Origin: Akkermansiaceae bacterium
GTDB taxonomy: Bacteria > Verrucomicrobiota > Verrucomicrobiia > Verrucomicrobiales > Akkermansiaceae
Direction of reading: 5' to 3'
Length of the DNA stretch: 64,000 nucleotides
NCBI GenBank assembly: GCA_905182405.1
Contig: CAJJBQ010000001.1
Coordinates: 1,612,001-1,676,000 of the forward strand
Part shown: piece by piece, positions 1 through 7,604 of the stretch
Position numbering within the stretch: the first letter of the stretch is position 1
Layout: each line of letters begins with the position of its first letter
The notes under the pieces: model-generated
What the model saw: only the letters and a program-made list of their open reading frames with translations
Told to the model about the DNA's origin: nothing
The model's database searches: none
Made by a program: the position numbers and the translations under genes

Positions 1-241
1 TCGCAAACATTCGTCTCTTAGCGCTGCCGCTCAGGGAGCCTAGGATGTAGTTGTCGACGAACAGCTCTCTGCGTGAACCGATTTTAAGTGGTTTCGAATC
101 CAAAGTGGGTGCTTCAAAAGCGATGGGTCGGCGGGCTAGCTCCTGCTTTGTATTTTCGTCCGCAAGTAAGAATTTTGCGTGTCCAAGAAAGAACAGCAAA
201 GCCAAAAGTATGTAGGTTTTTGCGTGTGTAAATCGTCTCAT
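1..241 (-). CDS. Secreted hypothetical protein, 5' end only
   Basis: The reverse strand reads openly from ATG at 241 to the window edge (80 residues). It begins with a clear signal peptide (MRRFTHAK, then a leucine/phenylalanine-rich stretch and a cleavage-like HAKFLLADE) and reaches a segment reading IGSRRELFVDNYIL. An 'ELFVD(D/N)' motif shortly after the signal peptide is typical of a family of exported Planctomycetes/Verrucomicrobia proteins usually annotated as hypothetical or glycosyl-hydrolase-like beta-propellers; that assignment is by recollection of the motif only. The rest of the gene lies outside the window. Repeat R1 follows its start codon by about 20 bases on the upstream side. 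Confidence 0.6.
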   Translation of the reverse strand, partial: MRRFTHAKTYILLALLFFLGHAKFLLADENTKQELARRPIAFEAPTLDSKPLKIGSRRELFVDNYILGSLSGSAKRRMFA

Positions 242-260
242 TTCATTACTGTAATAAAGT

Positions 261-323
261 TGTTTTTGGCTGAAGGGTTTTGAAGCTGCTTTTGGACTTG
301 AGCGGAGGGGGCGAAAGGGGGTT
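261..323 (+). repeat. Dispersed repeat R1 (5'-truncated)
   Basis: Matches the dispersed family from TTTTTGGC to GGCGAAAGGGGGTT with several substitutions; the conserved CTAGGAATTT end is missing. It lies between two genes read on the reverse strand (the start of one and the end of another). Confidence 0.8.
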
Positions 324-403
324 GGCTGCATGGCGTGAGAAAAAGAGAATCTCCAACGACACTTCCGAAAAGTCGGAGTAGTGCTGCAATACAAGTTAAA
401 CGT

Positions 404-1351
404 TTATTCTTTTCGCCAGCGGAGAACGAGCTTCTTCCCGTGCTTGGGGTGCGTCTTATCGAGAGACTCGAGCATTAGGCTCATCCCGCGTTTCTCGAGC
501 CGTACGTCGACCCAGCCCCGCGGCTCGTCGGGGTCGAAAATGTAAGCGGTGGTCGGGAGGTTGATAAAATGAATCCCATCGAGCTCCCAACGACGCCACT
601 CGTGCGTATGCCCAAAAATAAACGCCTTGACGTGCTTGCGCGGACGCAGGACGTCGACCAGCGCCGCCCCGTCCCGAAGTCCCCCCTCCTGTGCCGTACC
701 TGACTTGGCTTCTAGTTGGTTGACGTTATGATGGCAGATGACGATCGCTGGCTTTTTGGCGTGCTGGTCGAGGGCCCGCGCGAGCCACTCGATCTGCTTC
801 ATCCCCAAGTCTCCTTCCGTGACCGTCCGCTCGGTGTTGTACAACGAATCGAGGAGGAAAAAATTTGCACGTTCTGTCTGAAGCACGTTGACCAGCCGAC
901 CGGCGACCGGCGGCGTTCCAGGTAGCATCTCGGTCAGCGTCTCCGCGAAGAGACTGCGCCTGTCGCAGTTGCCCATCGTGAGATGGATCGGCATCCCTCG
1001 TTTGGTGAGCGGGTCAAGAAGCTGGGCTAAATGTCGGTACGCGCCCGTTGTTGGGGGTGAACCATCTGTTGCCAAGTCACCGTTGACGACGACGCCGGCC
1101 GGCCTAGCGGTTTGCGCGGCGATCTCGGCGACAACTTGGCGTAAGTGATCTGCCATGTTGATTCCGCGCGCCACAGCGGCGGGATCCGCCATGATGTGGG
1201 TGTCCGAGATAAACGCGAAGCGGTGCCGGTCAACTGGAACTTCTTTACCCGGAATCGCTCGAACCGATGGCACGGCGATGGCGGCGACTGCGCCTCTTGC
1301 CGAAACGTGGAGGAACCGGCGACGCGTAATGGGAATTATGTGAATCGACAT
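404..1351 (-). CDS. Tat-exported metallophosphoesterase (calcineurin-like)
   Basis: 315 residues from ATG at 1351. I prefer this to the ATG at 1411 because it places a twin-arginine signal (ITRRRFLHVSARG followed by an alanine-rich stretch) near the N terminus. The metal-binding blocks of calcineurin-like phosphoesterases are present in order: SDTH, NGDLATDG, GNCD, CHH and GHTHEW. In the third block Cys replaces the usual His of GNHD, so the catalytic acid/base may be altered. The family hydrolyses phosphate mono- or diesters, and the exported location suggests scavenging of phosphate from nucleotides or phosphodiesters; the substrate cannot be read from sequence. It stands alone, facing R1. 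Confidence 0.85.
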   Translation of the reverse strand: MSIHIIPITRRRFLHVSARGAVAAIAVPSVRAIPGKEVPVDRHRFAFISDTHIMADPAAVARGINMADHLRQVVAEIAAQTARPAGVVVNGDLATDGSPPTTGAYRHLAQLLDPLTKRGMPIHLTMGNCDRRSLFAETLTEMLPGTPPVAGRLVNVLQTERANFFLLDSLYNTERTVTEGDLGMKQIEWLARALDQHAKKPAIVICHHNVNQLEAKSGTAQEGGLRDGAALVDVLRPRKHVKAFIFGHTHEWRRWELDGIHFINLPTTAYIFDPDEPRGWVDVRLEKRGMSLMLESLDKTHPKHGKKLVLRWRKE

Positions 1352-1456
1352 AACCTTCTGCTGGTCAATATCAATTCCTAGCAGTAAAACTTTCCTCGCG
1401 CAATGGTGCAATTAGCTTGATTCAGTTTAAGCGATGTCTTTAGTGACAAACTCACT

Positions 1457-1777
1457 ATGAAGGAAATAAAATGCCTGTGTCTTCTTGGAGCTTCTCTGTT
1501 GGTTTTTGTTGGGTGCGAGGAGCAGGAAGCGGCGGCAAGCGAGCAGGAAGCGGTTGCAAGCGCGGAACAAAAGATCTCACAGGGGCGGACAAGTGAGATT
1601 ACGCCGAACGAGGCAGACGCATGGAGGAAGAAGAACTTAGCTGCTGCCGAGGCGCACAGGCAGAAGGTAGAGGCGCGTTCAGATCAGGCGAAAGCCAAGT
1701 TCTCCCCAAAGGAAATCGAGATTTACGAGTTTATGAAGACGCGTTGGACGGCACTTGCCGAAAGTCCTTCAGGCTAA
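1457..1777 (+). CDS. Small lipoprotein, possibly cut short by an in-frame stop
   Basis: 106 residues. The N terminus has a lipobox (LLVFVGC, Cys 20), so the product should be lipid-anchored. Two near-identical EQEA-type segments follow, then a charged helical stretch (DAWRKKNLAAAEAHRQK). The reading frame does not end naturally at TAA 1775-1777: without any frame change it continues for 39 sense codons to TAG at 1895-1897, encoding a plausible helical segment (ELVTAEAARKFGVTEKEV). The annotated product may therefore be a truncated version of a protein of about 146 residues. No family is recognised. R2 follows immediately after the second stop. Confidence 0.6.
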   Translation: MKEIKCLCLLGASLLVFVGCEEQEAAASEQEAVASAEQKISQGRTSEITPNEADAWRKKNLAAAEAHRQKVEARSDQAKAKFSPKEIEIYEFMKTRWTALAESPSG

Positions 1778-1901
1778 AATCCCGACGTGCATGACGAGCT
1801 GGTCACGGCTGAAGCCGCTAGGAAGTTCGGGGTCACAGAGAAAGAGGTAGGCGACATTTACGTCAAAGTGGATATGGCTAGTTTAGGACTGAAGTAGTAT
1901 T

Positions 1902-1977
1902 ACTGCTAGGAATTTGCTTTTGGCGGGAGGGCTTTGAAGCCGCCTTTGGACCGGAGCGGAGGGGGCGAAAGGGGGGT
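1902..1977 (+). repeat. Dispersed repeat R2 (full length)
   Basis: A full copy close to consensus: CTGCTAGGAATTTGC, TTTTGGCGGGAGGG, the short palindrome GGCTTTGAAGCC, CGCCTTTGGACCGGAGCGG, and the G-rich end. It begins five bases after the extended lipoprotein frame ends. The following 220 bases up to the next gene hold no supported feature. Confidence 0.9.
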
Positions 1978-2203
1978 GATGTGGGTATGAATCATGAACA
2001 GGGCGGCTATCCAGCATACCTGAATCTCCCTAGAACTAAGTCAAATGTGGGATTGGATGACAGCTCGGATACCGCAAAGCCAAACAGGCATTGGCGTAAT
2101 GAAATCATCGGGTTTTTAGTTGAGTGGGAATCATAGGCAAGAGATGCAAGTCGATGATGTTAGTTAAATCCGAAAAGCTCGGATTCTAGATCTACTCAGG
2201 ACT

Positions 2204-3478
2204 TCACGCGTATTCCCAACCTTTACGGGCTTTGCGGGTGGTGAGCGCATTGGCTTCGGGATCGTTGACGAACTTCTCCTTCTTAGGATCCCAGGTGAGC
2301 TTGCGGCGCAGCTTGTAACCGATATTGGCAAGGTGGCATACGCTGGCAGTGCGGTGACCTGTTTCTGCCGTGCAGATTGGTTCCTTGCGGGATCTAACGC
2401 AGTCGAGCCAGTTGCGTAAGTGATTGTTAGAAGGGTAGACGCGGAGGTCGTCCTTGCCCACTGGTGTGGTTAGAATTTCCGCTGGTTCGCTCTTGAGCTG
2501 GCCTCGACCCACACGGATCGTTCCCTTGGTGCCTTCGAAAGTGCAGTCGTCCGGTCCGCCATGGAACATCTCGACTCCGCTTGCGTATATGAACTTCAGA
2601 CCGGTGTTACCTTTGGCTGGAGGCTCAACGGAAACTGGTCCACTGCTGTCCATTTTCATTGCCCACTGTGCGATGTCGAAATGATGAGCGCCCATATCTG
2701 CTAGGCCGCCGCCAGCATATTCCTCGTAGTGACGGAAGGCGGGGTAGTGGCTGTGCAGTCCCTTGGGGCAAAGAATTTCGTTGTAGGCGCGCTGTGGAGC
2801 AGGTCCTAACCAGAGATCCCAATTTACATTATCAGGTTTTTCCTGTGCTGGGAGGTCGCATGGTTTCGGTGATGCACCCACACCGATCCTGATGGTTTTG
2901 AGATCGCCAATTCTGCCCGCCCAGATCATTTCGACGGCCGTCCGGAAGCGGTTACCATACTCGCTACGCTGTTGGCTTCCCGTTTGGAAAATGATTTTGT
3001 TTTTCTTCACCGCATTCACCAGCAGTCTGCCCTCGGCAATATTTTGAGTCAGTGGCTTCTCGCAATAGATATCCAGTTTCTTGTTCGCAGCAGCGAGCGC
3101 CGTGTGCACGTGCATATGATCAGGCGTCATGATCACCACGGCATCAAGATCATCGCGCTTCAGTAGCTCGCGGTAGTCAATATAGGTTTTGCATCCTTTG
3201 TAGCTGCCGGACTTGATTTCAGCCGCGTAACGTTCTTCCACAACTTCCTTTGCCTTTGCAAGTCGTGTCCCTTCAACTTCACACACGGCGACGACTTGCA
3301 CATCCTTCTGTCGTAGCGCTTCGCCCATCACGGAGTAGGCTCGTTTGCCATATCCGATAAAGGCGATGTTCAGTCGCTCGTTAGCCGGTGCGGCATGCGA
3401 CAGTGAGGGGCCAAACGCGGCGACGGCTGTGGCACCAGTGATAAACCGGCGGCGGGAAAAAGAAGTGGGATCTTGCAT
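2204..3478 (-). CDS. Gfo/Idh/MocA family oxidoreductase, Tat-exported
   Basis: 424 residues. A twin-arginine signal (FSRRRFITGATAVAAFGPSL) precedes a Rossmann fold starting at LNIAFIGYGKRAYSV. The family marker EKP lies in YCEKPLTQN, with DHMHVHTA upstream of it, and the C-terminal sheet domain holds GGGLADMGAHHFDIAQWAM, the usual site of the catalytic His/Asp pair. The family oxidises or epimerises sugars and cyclitols with a tightly held NAD(P). Exported members are abundant in Planctomycetes and Verrucomicrobia and are thought to act on sugars released from polysaccharides. Length and domain order are normal. No operon partner is visible; a broken DJ-1 gene lies upstream on the same strand. 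Confidence 0.92.
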   Translation of the reverse strand: MQDPTSFSRRRFITGATAVAAFGPSLSHAAPANERLNIAFIGYGKRAYSVMGEALRQKDVQVVAVCEVEGTRLAKAKEVVEERYAAEIKSGSYKGCKTYIDYRELLKRDDLDAVVIMTPDHMHVHTALAAANKKLDIYCEKPLTQNIAEGRLLVNAVKKNKIIFQTGSQQRSEYGNRFRTAVEMIWAGRIGDLKTIRIGVGASPKPCDLPAQEKPDNVNWDLWLGPAPQRAYNEILCPKGLHSHYPAFRHYEEYAGGGLADMGAHHFDIAQWAMKMDSSGPVSVEPPAKGNTGLKFIYASGVEMFHGGPDDCTFEGTKGTIRVGRGQLKSEPAEILTTPVGKDDLRVYPSNNHLRNWLDCVRSRKEPICTAETGHRTASVCHLANIGYKLRRKLTWDPKKEKFVNDPEANALTTRKARKGWEYA

Positions 3479-3541
3479 GGGAAAGACTACGGCGTGTGCG
3501 GACAGATACTTTTCAATCGATGTGGAAATTCTGTTGTCGCG

Positions 3542-4098
3542 TTATGAGCCCGCAGCTTCTTCTAGCATCTTGATCCACGGCCCAACGTAGTGACCGTTGT
3601 CATGATAGGTTCGTCCAGAGACAAGATCGGCGTCGATGACGCAGGGCTCGTTCACATAGATTCCTCCACAGGTCTCGAGATCGAACTGACATTTGGCAAC
3701 CGTGGCCATCCGGCGTCCCTTGACCCGATCTGCCCGAGCAGGAATTTCCATGGCATGGCAAACGCTCGCAATAGGTTTGTTGTTATCAAAAAACCACTGC
3801 GTTATTTTGATGAGATCCTCGTCCTCGCGGATATATTCCGGAGCACGGCCACCGGAATATAGAATGCCCAGATACTCTTCCGGGTTGACCTCAGAAAAGG
3901 CGAGGTCGGCTTGGGTTTGGTAGCCCTCCCACTCCATTGGTAATGGTCCACCCGGGACGGACTTCGTGCATCACCATCTGGTAGAGCCTCTTTTCCGGCG
4001 CAATCACGACCGGTTGAATGTTTGCCTCCTGTAACCGGTAATAAGGATCGAGGGTATCGACAGTCTCTGCGGCGTCGCCAATGACGATAAGTGCTTTT
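3542..4098 (-). pseudogene. DJ-1/PfpI family protein, frameshifted and lacking its start
   Basis: The 3' part (3542-3937) encodes a DJ-1/PfpI domain with the nucleophile elbow ASVCHAME and family segments SGGRAPEYIR and DADLVSGRTYHDNG. The 5' part (3938-4098) continues the same protein in another frame, reading KALIVIGDAAETVDTLDPYY and MVMHEVRPGWTITN. The two halves join near 3937 by a one-base gain or two-base loss. Upstream, the frame runs straight into repeat R3 at codon 2 or 3 with no ATG left; a GTA codon sits where the start should be. Both defects point to a dead gene. Intact members act as glyoxalases, proteases or stress chaperones. Confidence 0.8.
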
Positions 4099-4175
4099 AC
4101 TGCTAGGAATTTGCTTTTGGCGGGAGGGCCTTGAAGGCGCCTTTGGACCGGAGCGGAGGGGGGCGAAAGGGGGTT
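4099..4175 (+). repeat. Dispersed repeat R3 (full length)
   Basis: A full copy. Its central palindrome is GCCTTGAAGGC instead of GGCTTTGAAGCC: two changes that keep the stem in a shifted register. It abuts codon 2 or 3 of the DJ-1 remnant on one side and a C-terminal protein fragment on the other. Confidence 0.92.
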
Positions 4176-4177
4176 GT

Positions 4178-4330
4178 TGGGCTCCTTCGTCCTCTTTTAC
4201 CGAGAACCTGAAAAATTTCTTCTCGGGATCAAAAGGGATCTCGATTGCTGCTTGTTCTTCCCGAGTTATCCAGGTGCTTCCTAAGTCATCACTTTCTTGG
4301 ATAGTTAACGAAAGTAACACCTTTCCTACT
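4178..4330 (-). pseudogene. Orphan C-terminal domain fragment between repeats R3 and R4
   Basis: About 50 open reverse-strand codons read VLLSLTIQESDDLGSTW and later IPFDPEKKFFRFSVKEDE. This is the C-terminal domain pattern seen at the ends of the exported proteins at 8764 and 11100 (a beta-rich 'ESxDLxxW ... FFRxxV' segment). No start codon or signal peptide is present and both ends run into the repeat, so it is a fragment of a larger exported protein trapped between two repeat copies. Confidence 0.55.
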
Positions 4331-4400
4331 ACTAGGAATTTGCTTTTGGCGGGAGGGCTTTGAAGGCGCATTTAGGCCGGTGCGGAGGGGGGCGAAAGGT
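4328..4400 (+). repeat. Dispersed repeat R4 (full length, diverged 3' end)
   Basis: A full copy with substitutions in the second half (GCATTTAGGCCGGTGCGG), the final G run replaced by a T run. It lies 150 bases from R3 in the same orientation. The AT-rich stretch 4401-4527 after it is probably the promoter region of the next gene. Confidence 0.88.
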
Positions 4401-4527
4401 TTTTTTTAGTTTAAGCTCGCTACGAGAATCAAATAAGTTATTCTAACAGATTATATAATTTAACGTATTTGATCTATTTCAATTAAATCCTAAAATTAAT
4501 AATAAATAACCTTAACTATAAAATATC

Positions 4528-4767
4528 ATGGGCATCATCCTCATCCTTATTGGCTTTATCATAGGCCTCATTTTCGCGCTCCAAATTCTTATTTTGGCAT
4601 TTAAAGAATCCCGCGTGTGGTTCATCGGCTCCCTTATCATTCCCTTAGTTATGCTGATCTTTGTGATCATGCACTGGGAGAAGGCAAAATCTCCATTTCT
4701 TAAAGGTCTAATTGCGATTCCATTTTACGTCATCGGTTTTATTATGGTTGGATCGCCAACCCAGTAG
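4528..4767 (+). CDS. Small integral membrane protein
   Basis: 79 residues with three hydrophobic segments (about residues 2-24, 29-49 and 58-75) separated by short charged loops (KESRVW and HWEKAKSP). No conserved domain is recognised. The gene is preceded by about 120 bases of AT-rich DNA and followed by a hairpin, so it looks like a single transcription unit. It sits upstream of an NfeD-flotillin pair on the same strand but is separated from it by 370 bases and R5. A membrane role is all that can be said. Confidence 0.65.
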   Translation: MGIILILIGFIIGLIFALQILILAFKESRVWFIGSLIIPLVMLIFVIMHWEKAKSPFLKGLIAIPFYVIGFIMVGSPTQ

Positions 4768-4778
4768 GCTGAATTAAT

Positions 4779-4816
4779 GATTTCCCCTCTCTCGGAAGCC
4801 ACGGAGAGGGAAATCT
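4779..4816 (+). terminator. Hairpin after the small membrane gene
   Basis: GATTTCCCCTCTC pairs with GAGAGGGAAATC (one bulged C) around a loop of about 12 bases. It lies 12 bases after the stop codon; only three T follow, so factor-independent termination would be weak. Confidence 0.45.
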
Positions 4817-4956
4817 TTAGCTTAAAACTACCACCGCCTTTCCACCCTCCTTCGAGTTCAGCCAGACGCCTGCCCTGAATTCCTTTCTGAAAGGCGACCG
4901 TTCCACGGCTACCCTAGAAAGCCCACTTGATCCTCTGATGTCAGCATGACTTAACT

Positions 4957-5029
4957 CCTAGAAATTTTCTTTTGGCGGCAGGGCTTCAAAGGCGCCTTCA
5001 AAGCCCTGCCGCCAAAACAAAAATCCTAA
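4957..5029. repeat. Composite repeat R5: two half copies head to head
   Basis: The left arm (4957-4993) reads like the 5' half of the family and the right arm (4994-5029) is the same half inverted. They meet at GGCGCC with no spacer. Over the inner 23 bases the arms differ at only two positions, giving a long near-perfect hairpin. The G-rich half is absent from both arms. Confidence 0.85.
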
Positions 5030-5144
5030 CAACCAGTTTACTTGATTACAAAGAAAGAGCAGAATTATACTAGAGGGCATCGGGCAGTCAGTGTATCTTA
5101 TGGTTGCTCGAAATCACTCTAACAATCTCAACGAAAGCATAACT

Positions 5145-5708
5145 ATGATCGCCTTTTTTTCAGACCTTAACGGAGTCGAAACCTTTTACGCTGTGTGTGC
5201 CGGCATCGGTAGCTTTTTTGTTCTGGTGCGCATGATACTCCAATTCTTTGGCGGCGAGATAGACGCCTTTGATACAGACCTCGATCTGGACCACACCAAT
5301 GTCGATGTTGGCTTCAAAATACTTTCACTGCACACGATCAGCGCATTCTTCATGATGTTCGGCCTGATTGGCCTGGCGCTTTACCGCCAGAGCGAGACGG
5401 GCTTTGTTCCCTCCCTTATCGGTGGCGCGCTGGCTGGCTCTATCGCAGTTTGGATAATCGGGAAGCTCTTTAAGATAGCCGGCAGCCTCGAATCAAGTGG
5501 CACCTTAGCCACTTCAAAAGCAGTCGGCCGCTCCGGCACGGTGTATATCAACATCTCAGAAGACGGCACCGGTCGTGTCACCATTCCCAGCATGTCGCGC
5601 GATTGCGAGGCGCGCACGAAGGACGGCAAAGCACTGGAAAACGGCACACCGGTGAGAATTTTAGAAGTTCATGCCAATGTGCTCATAGTTGAAAAAATCA
5701 AATTCTAA
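5145..5708 (+). CDS. NfeD-like membrane protein, partner of flotillin
   Basis: 187 residues from ATG at 5145; an earlier in-frame ATG at 5091 would add an unrelated polar leader. Hydrophobic segments lie near residues 10-32, 55-75 and 82-108. A C-terminal soluble domain of about 65 residues (AVGRSGTVYINISEDGTGRV ... LENGTPVRILEVHANVLIVE) has the small beta-barrel pattern of NfeD proteins. NfeD-like proteins sit next to flotillins and shape membrane microdomains. The flotillin gene starts 21 bases downstream on the same strand, so the two are almost certainly co-transcribed. Confidence 0.8.
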   Translation: MIAFFSDLNGVETFYAVCAGIGSFFVLVRMILQFFGGEIDAFDTDLDLDHTNVDVGFKILSLHTISAFFMMFGLIGLALYRQSETGFVPSLIGGALAGSIAVWIIGKLFKIAGSLESSGTLATSKAVGRSGTVYINISEDGTGRVTIPSMSRDCEARTKDGKALENGTPVRILEVHANVLIVEKIKF

Positions 5709-5729
5709 CCCTCAATCAATAATAGTATT

Positions 5730-7205
5730 ATGGAAAATAACTTATATATCATAGCGTTCTCCGCCCTACTGGTGGTCGTGGTCGTCACGATCATCTTCCT
5801 GGCGTCGCGCTACAAACGTTGTCCCTCCGATAAGATCCTAGTGGTCTACGGCAAAGTCGGAATAGGGCAATCCGCTCGTTGTATCCACGGTGGCGGTGCC
5901 TTCATCTGGCCGCTGATTCAGGATTACGCCTACATCAGCCTGACACCGATGACCATCGGTATTCCGCTGCAAGGCGCACTCTCCCTGCAGAATATCCGCA
6001 TTAACGTTCCCTGTACTTTCACGGTAGGTATCAGCACATTACCTGATATTATGACGGCCGCCGCCGAACGTTTGCTGCACCTCAACCAAAGAGAGATCGA
6101 AGAGATGTCCAAGGAAATCCTCTTCGGCCAGCTTCGTTTAACGGTAGCATCACTGACCATTGAGCAGATCAATCAGGACCGCGAAAGCTTCCTAGATTCG
6201 ATTCGCACCAATGTATCAGTCGAGTTAAACAAAATCGGTCTATATTTAATCAACGTAAACATCACCGACATTACTGACGAATCGGGCTACATCGATTCGA
6301 TTGGTAAAAAAGCAGCATCGGAAGCGATCAACCAAGCTAAGGTCGATGTCGCCGAACAGGACAAGATGGGGTCTATCGGCGAATCGTTTGCCACCAGAGA
6401 ACGGGAAATTAAAGTCGCGCAAAATGTTGCCGAATCCGAGAAGGGCAAAAAAGAAGCCGAAGCCAATCAACGCGTCTTCGTTCAAGCTCAGGAAGCCAAC
6501 GCGGTTGAAGGTGAAAATACAGCCGCTGCCAACATCGCAGCCTACAATGCAACGCTGGCCGTCAAAGAAGCGGCCGCATTGCAAACGGGTGAAGTCGCCA
6601 AACGCGAAGCTGAAGTCGAAATTCAGAAAGCTCAATATAAGGCGGAATCGGAACGCTTGAATGCGGCAGAAATCGCCCGGCAAGAAATTGACAAAAAGAA
6701 AGTCGAGATTGCTGCCGAAGCGGAAGCCGAGCGCACACGCCGCGAAGCAAAAGGTCAAGCCGACGCCATCCTGCTTAAATACACCGCCGAAGCTGACGGT
6801 ATCCGCAAGGTGCTCGACAGTAAGGCCGCTGGCTACCTCGCCCTTATCGAAGGTTGTAACGGCGATGCCAAAGCAGCCGCTACCCTGCTGATGACTGAAA
6901 AAATCGAAGACATCGTCGGGTTGCAGGTCGAAGCGATCCGCAATATCAAGATCGATAAGGTCACCGTGTGGGACTCAGGCAACGGTGGTGCCGACGGCAA
7001 AACCAACACCGCCAATTTCCTCTCGGGCATGGTGAAAAGTCTCCCGCCCCTGCATGAAGTCGCAGGTATGGCTGGCATAGAACTCCCCGCCTACCTCGGC
7101 GAAATCGCCGAGGGCAAGGTAGCACAAGCAACAGAAGTAGCCGCACCGGTCGCTCCTAAGCCCGAAGTCCAAAAAGGCGTGCCGCCGACAACGGATAAAA
7201 CTTAA
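5730..7205 (+). CDS. Flotillin family (SPFH domain) protein
   Basis: 491 residues. An N-terminal membrane anchor (about residues 5-26) is followed by an SPFH domain (about 30-200: KILVVYGKVGIGQSARCIHG, IQDYAYISLTPM). A long alanine/glutamate-rich coiled coil with repeated EAE and AEAE heptads (about 200-370) drives oligomerisation. The C-terminal tail (FLSGMVKSLPPLHEVAGMAG) is typical of bacterial flotillin. Flotillins form scaffolds that gather membrane proteins and influence fluidity and secretion. The preceding gene encodes its NfeD partner, the usual bacterial arrangement. Family assignment is firm. Confidence 0.93.
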   Translation: MENNLYIIAFSALLVVVVVTIIFLASRYKRCPSDKILVVYGKVGIGQSARCIHGGGAFIWPLIQDYAYISLTPMTIGIPLQGALSLQNIRINVPCTFTVGISTLPDIMTAAAERLLHLNQREIEEMSKEILFGQLRLTVASLTIEQINQDRESFLDSIRTNVSVELNKIGLYLINVNITDITDESGYIDSIGKKAASEAINQAKVDVAEQDKMGSIGESFATREREIKVAQNVAESEKGKKEAEANQRVFVQAQEANAVEGENTAAANIAAYNATLAVKEAAALQTGEVAKREAEVEIQKAQYKAESERLNAAEIARQEIDKKKVEIAAEAEAERTRREAKGQADAILLKYTAEADGIRKVLDSKAAGYLALIEGCNGDAKAAATLLMTEKIEDIVGLQVEAIRNIKIDKVTVWDSGNGGADGKTNTANFLSGMVKSLPPLHEVAGMAGIELPAYLGEIAEGKVAQATEVAAPVAPKPEVQKGVPPTTDKT

Positions 7206-7248
7206 AAATACCGCCTTTAACTAGGTGGAGTAAACAAGCAAACCACTC

Positions 7249-7449
7249 GAAGTGTTCAAGCTCACCAGCGAACCTTTCGGGTTTAGTTTTAACACCACGC
7301 TCGGCCGAAGTTACACTGTGGAGGCGACAGGTAATCTCCGGACATGGGAAGCAGTTGAACTGTTCCTAGGCAGTGGTGGCGAGATTCGCTTCACCGCAAA
7401 ACCGACATCCAGTGAGGGAGCCCAGTTTTTCAGGGTTTTGGTGGAATAG
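7249..7449 (+). pseudogene. Orphan C-terminal domain fragment
   Basis: About 65 codons read LTSEPFGFSFNTTLGRSYTV, then EATGNLRTWEAV, and end in AQFFRVLVE followed by a stop. This matches the C-terminal domain of the exported proteins at 8764 and 11100. There is no signal peptide; the frame is closed by a stop at about 7231 and the only start is an internal ATG or GTG. The rest of the parent protein is missing, so it is a 3' gene fragment, 40 bases after the flotillin gene and 80 bases before R6. Confidence 0.55.
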
Positions 7450-7527
7450 CCGGCGCTTGGCCAAGGAGCTGTTCCCGGTAGTCAGCTGTCGCTGAATCTC
7501 TGTTCCGTCGCACTTGCGACTGACTGA

Positions 7528-7604
7528 CTGCTAGGAATTTCCTTTTAGCGGGAGGGCTTTGAAGCCGCCTTTGGACCGGAGCGGAGGGGGGCGAAATGGG
7601 GTTG
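7528..7604 (+). repeat. Dispersed repeat R6, overlapping the end of a gene
   Basis: A full copy. On the reverse strand it encodes the last 19 residues and the stop of the threonine-aldolase-like gene. The stop depends on TTTTAGCG here, where the family consensus is TTTTGGCG. Confidence 0.92.
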
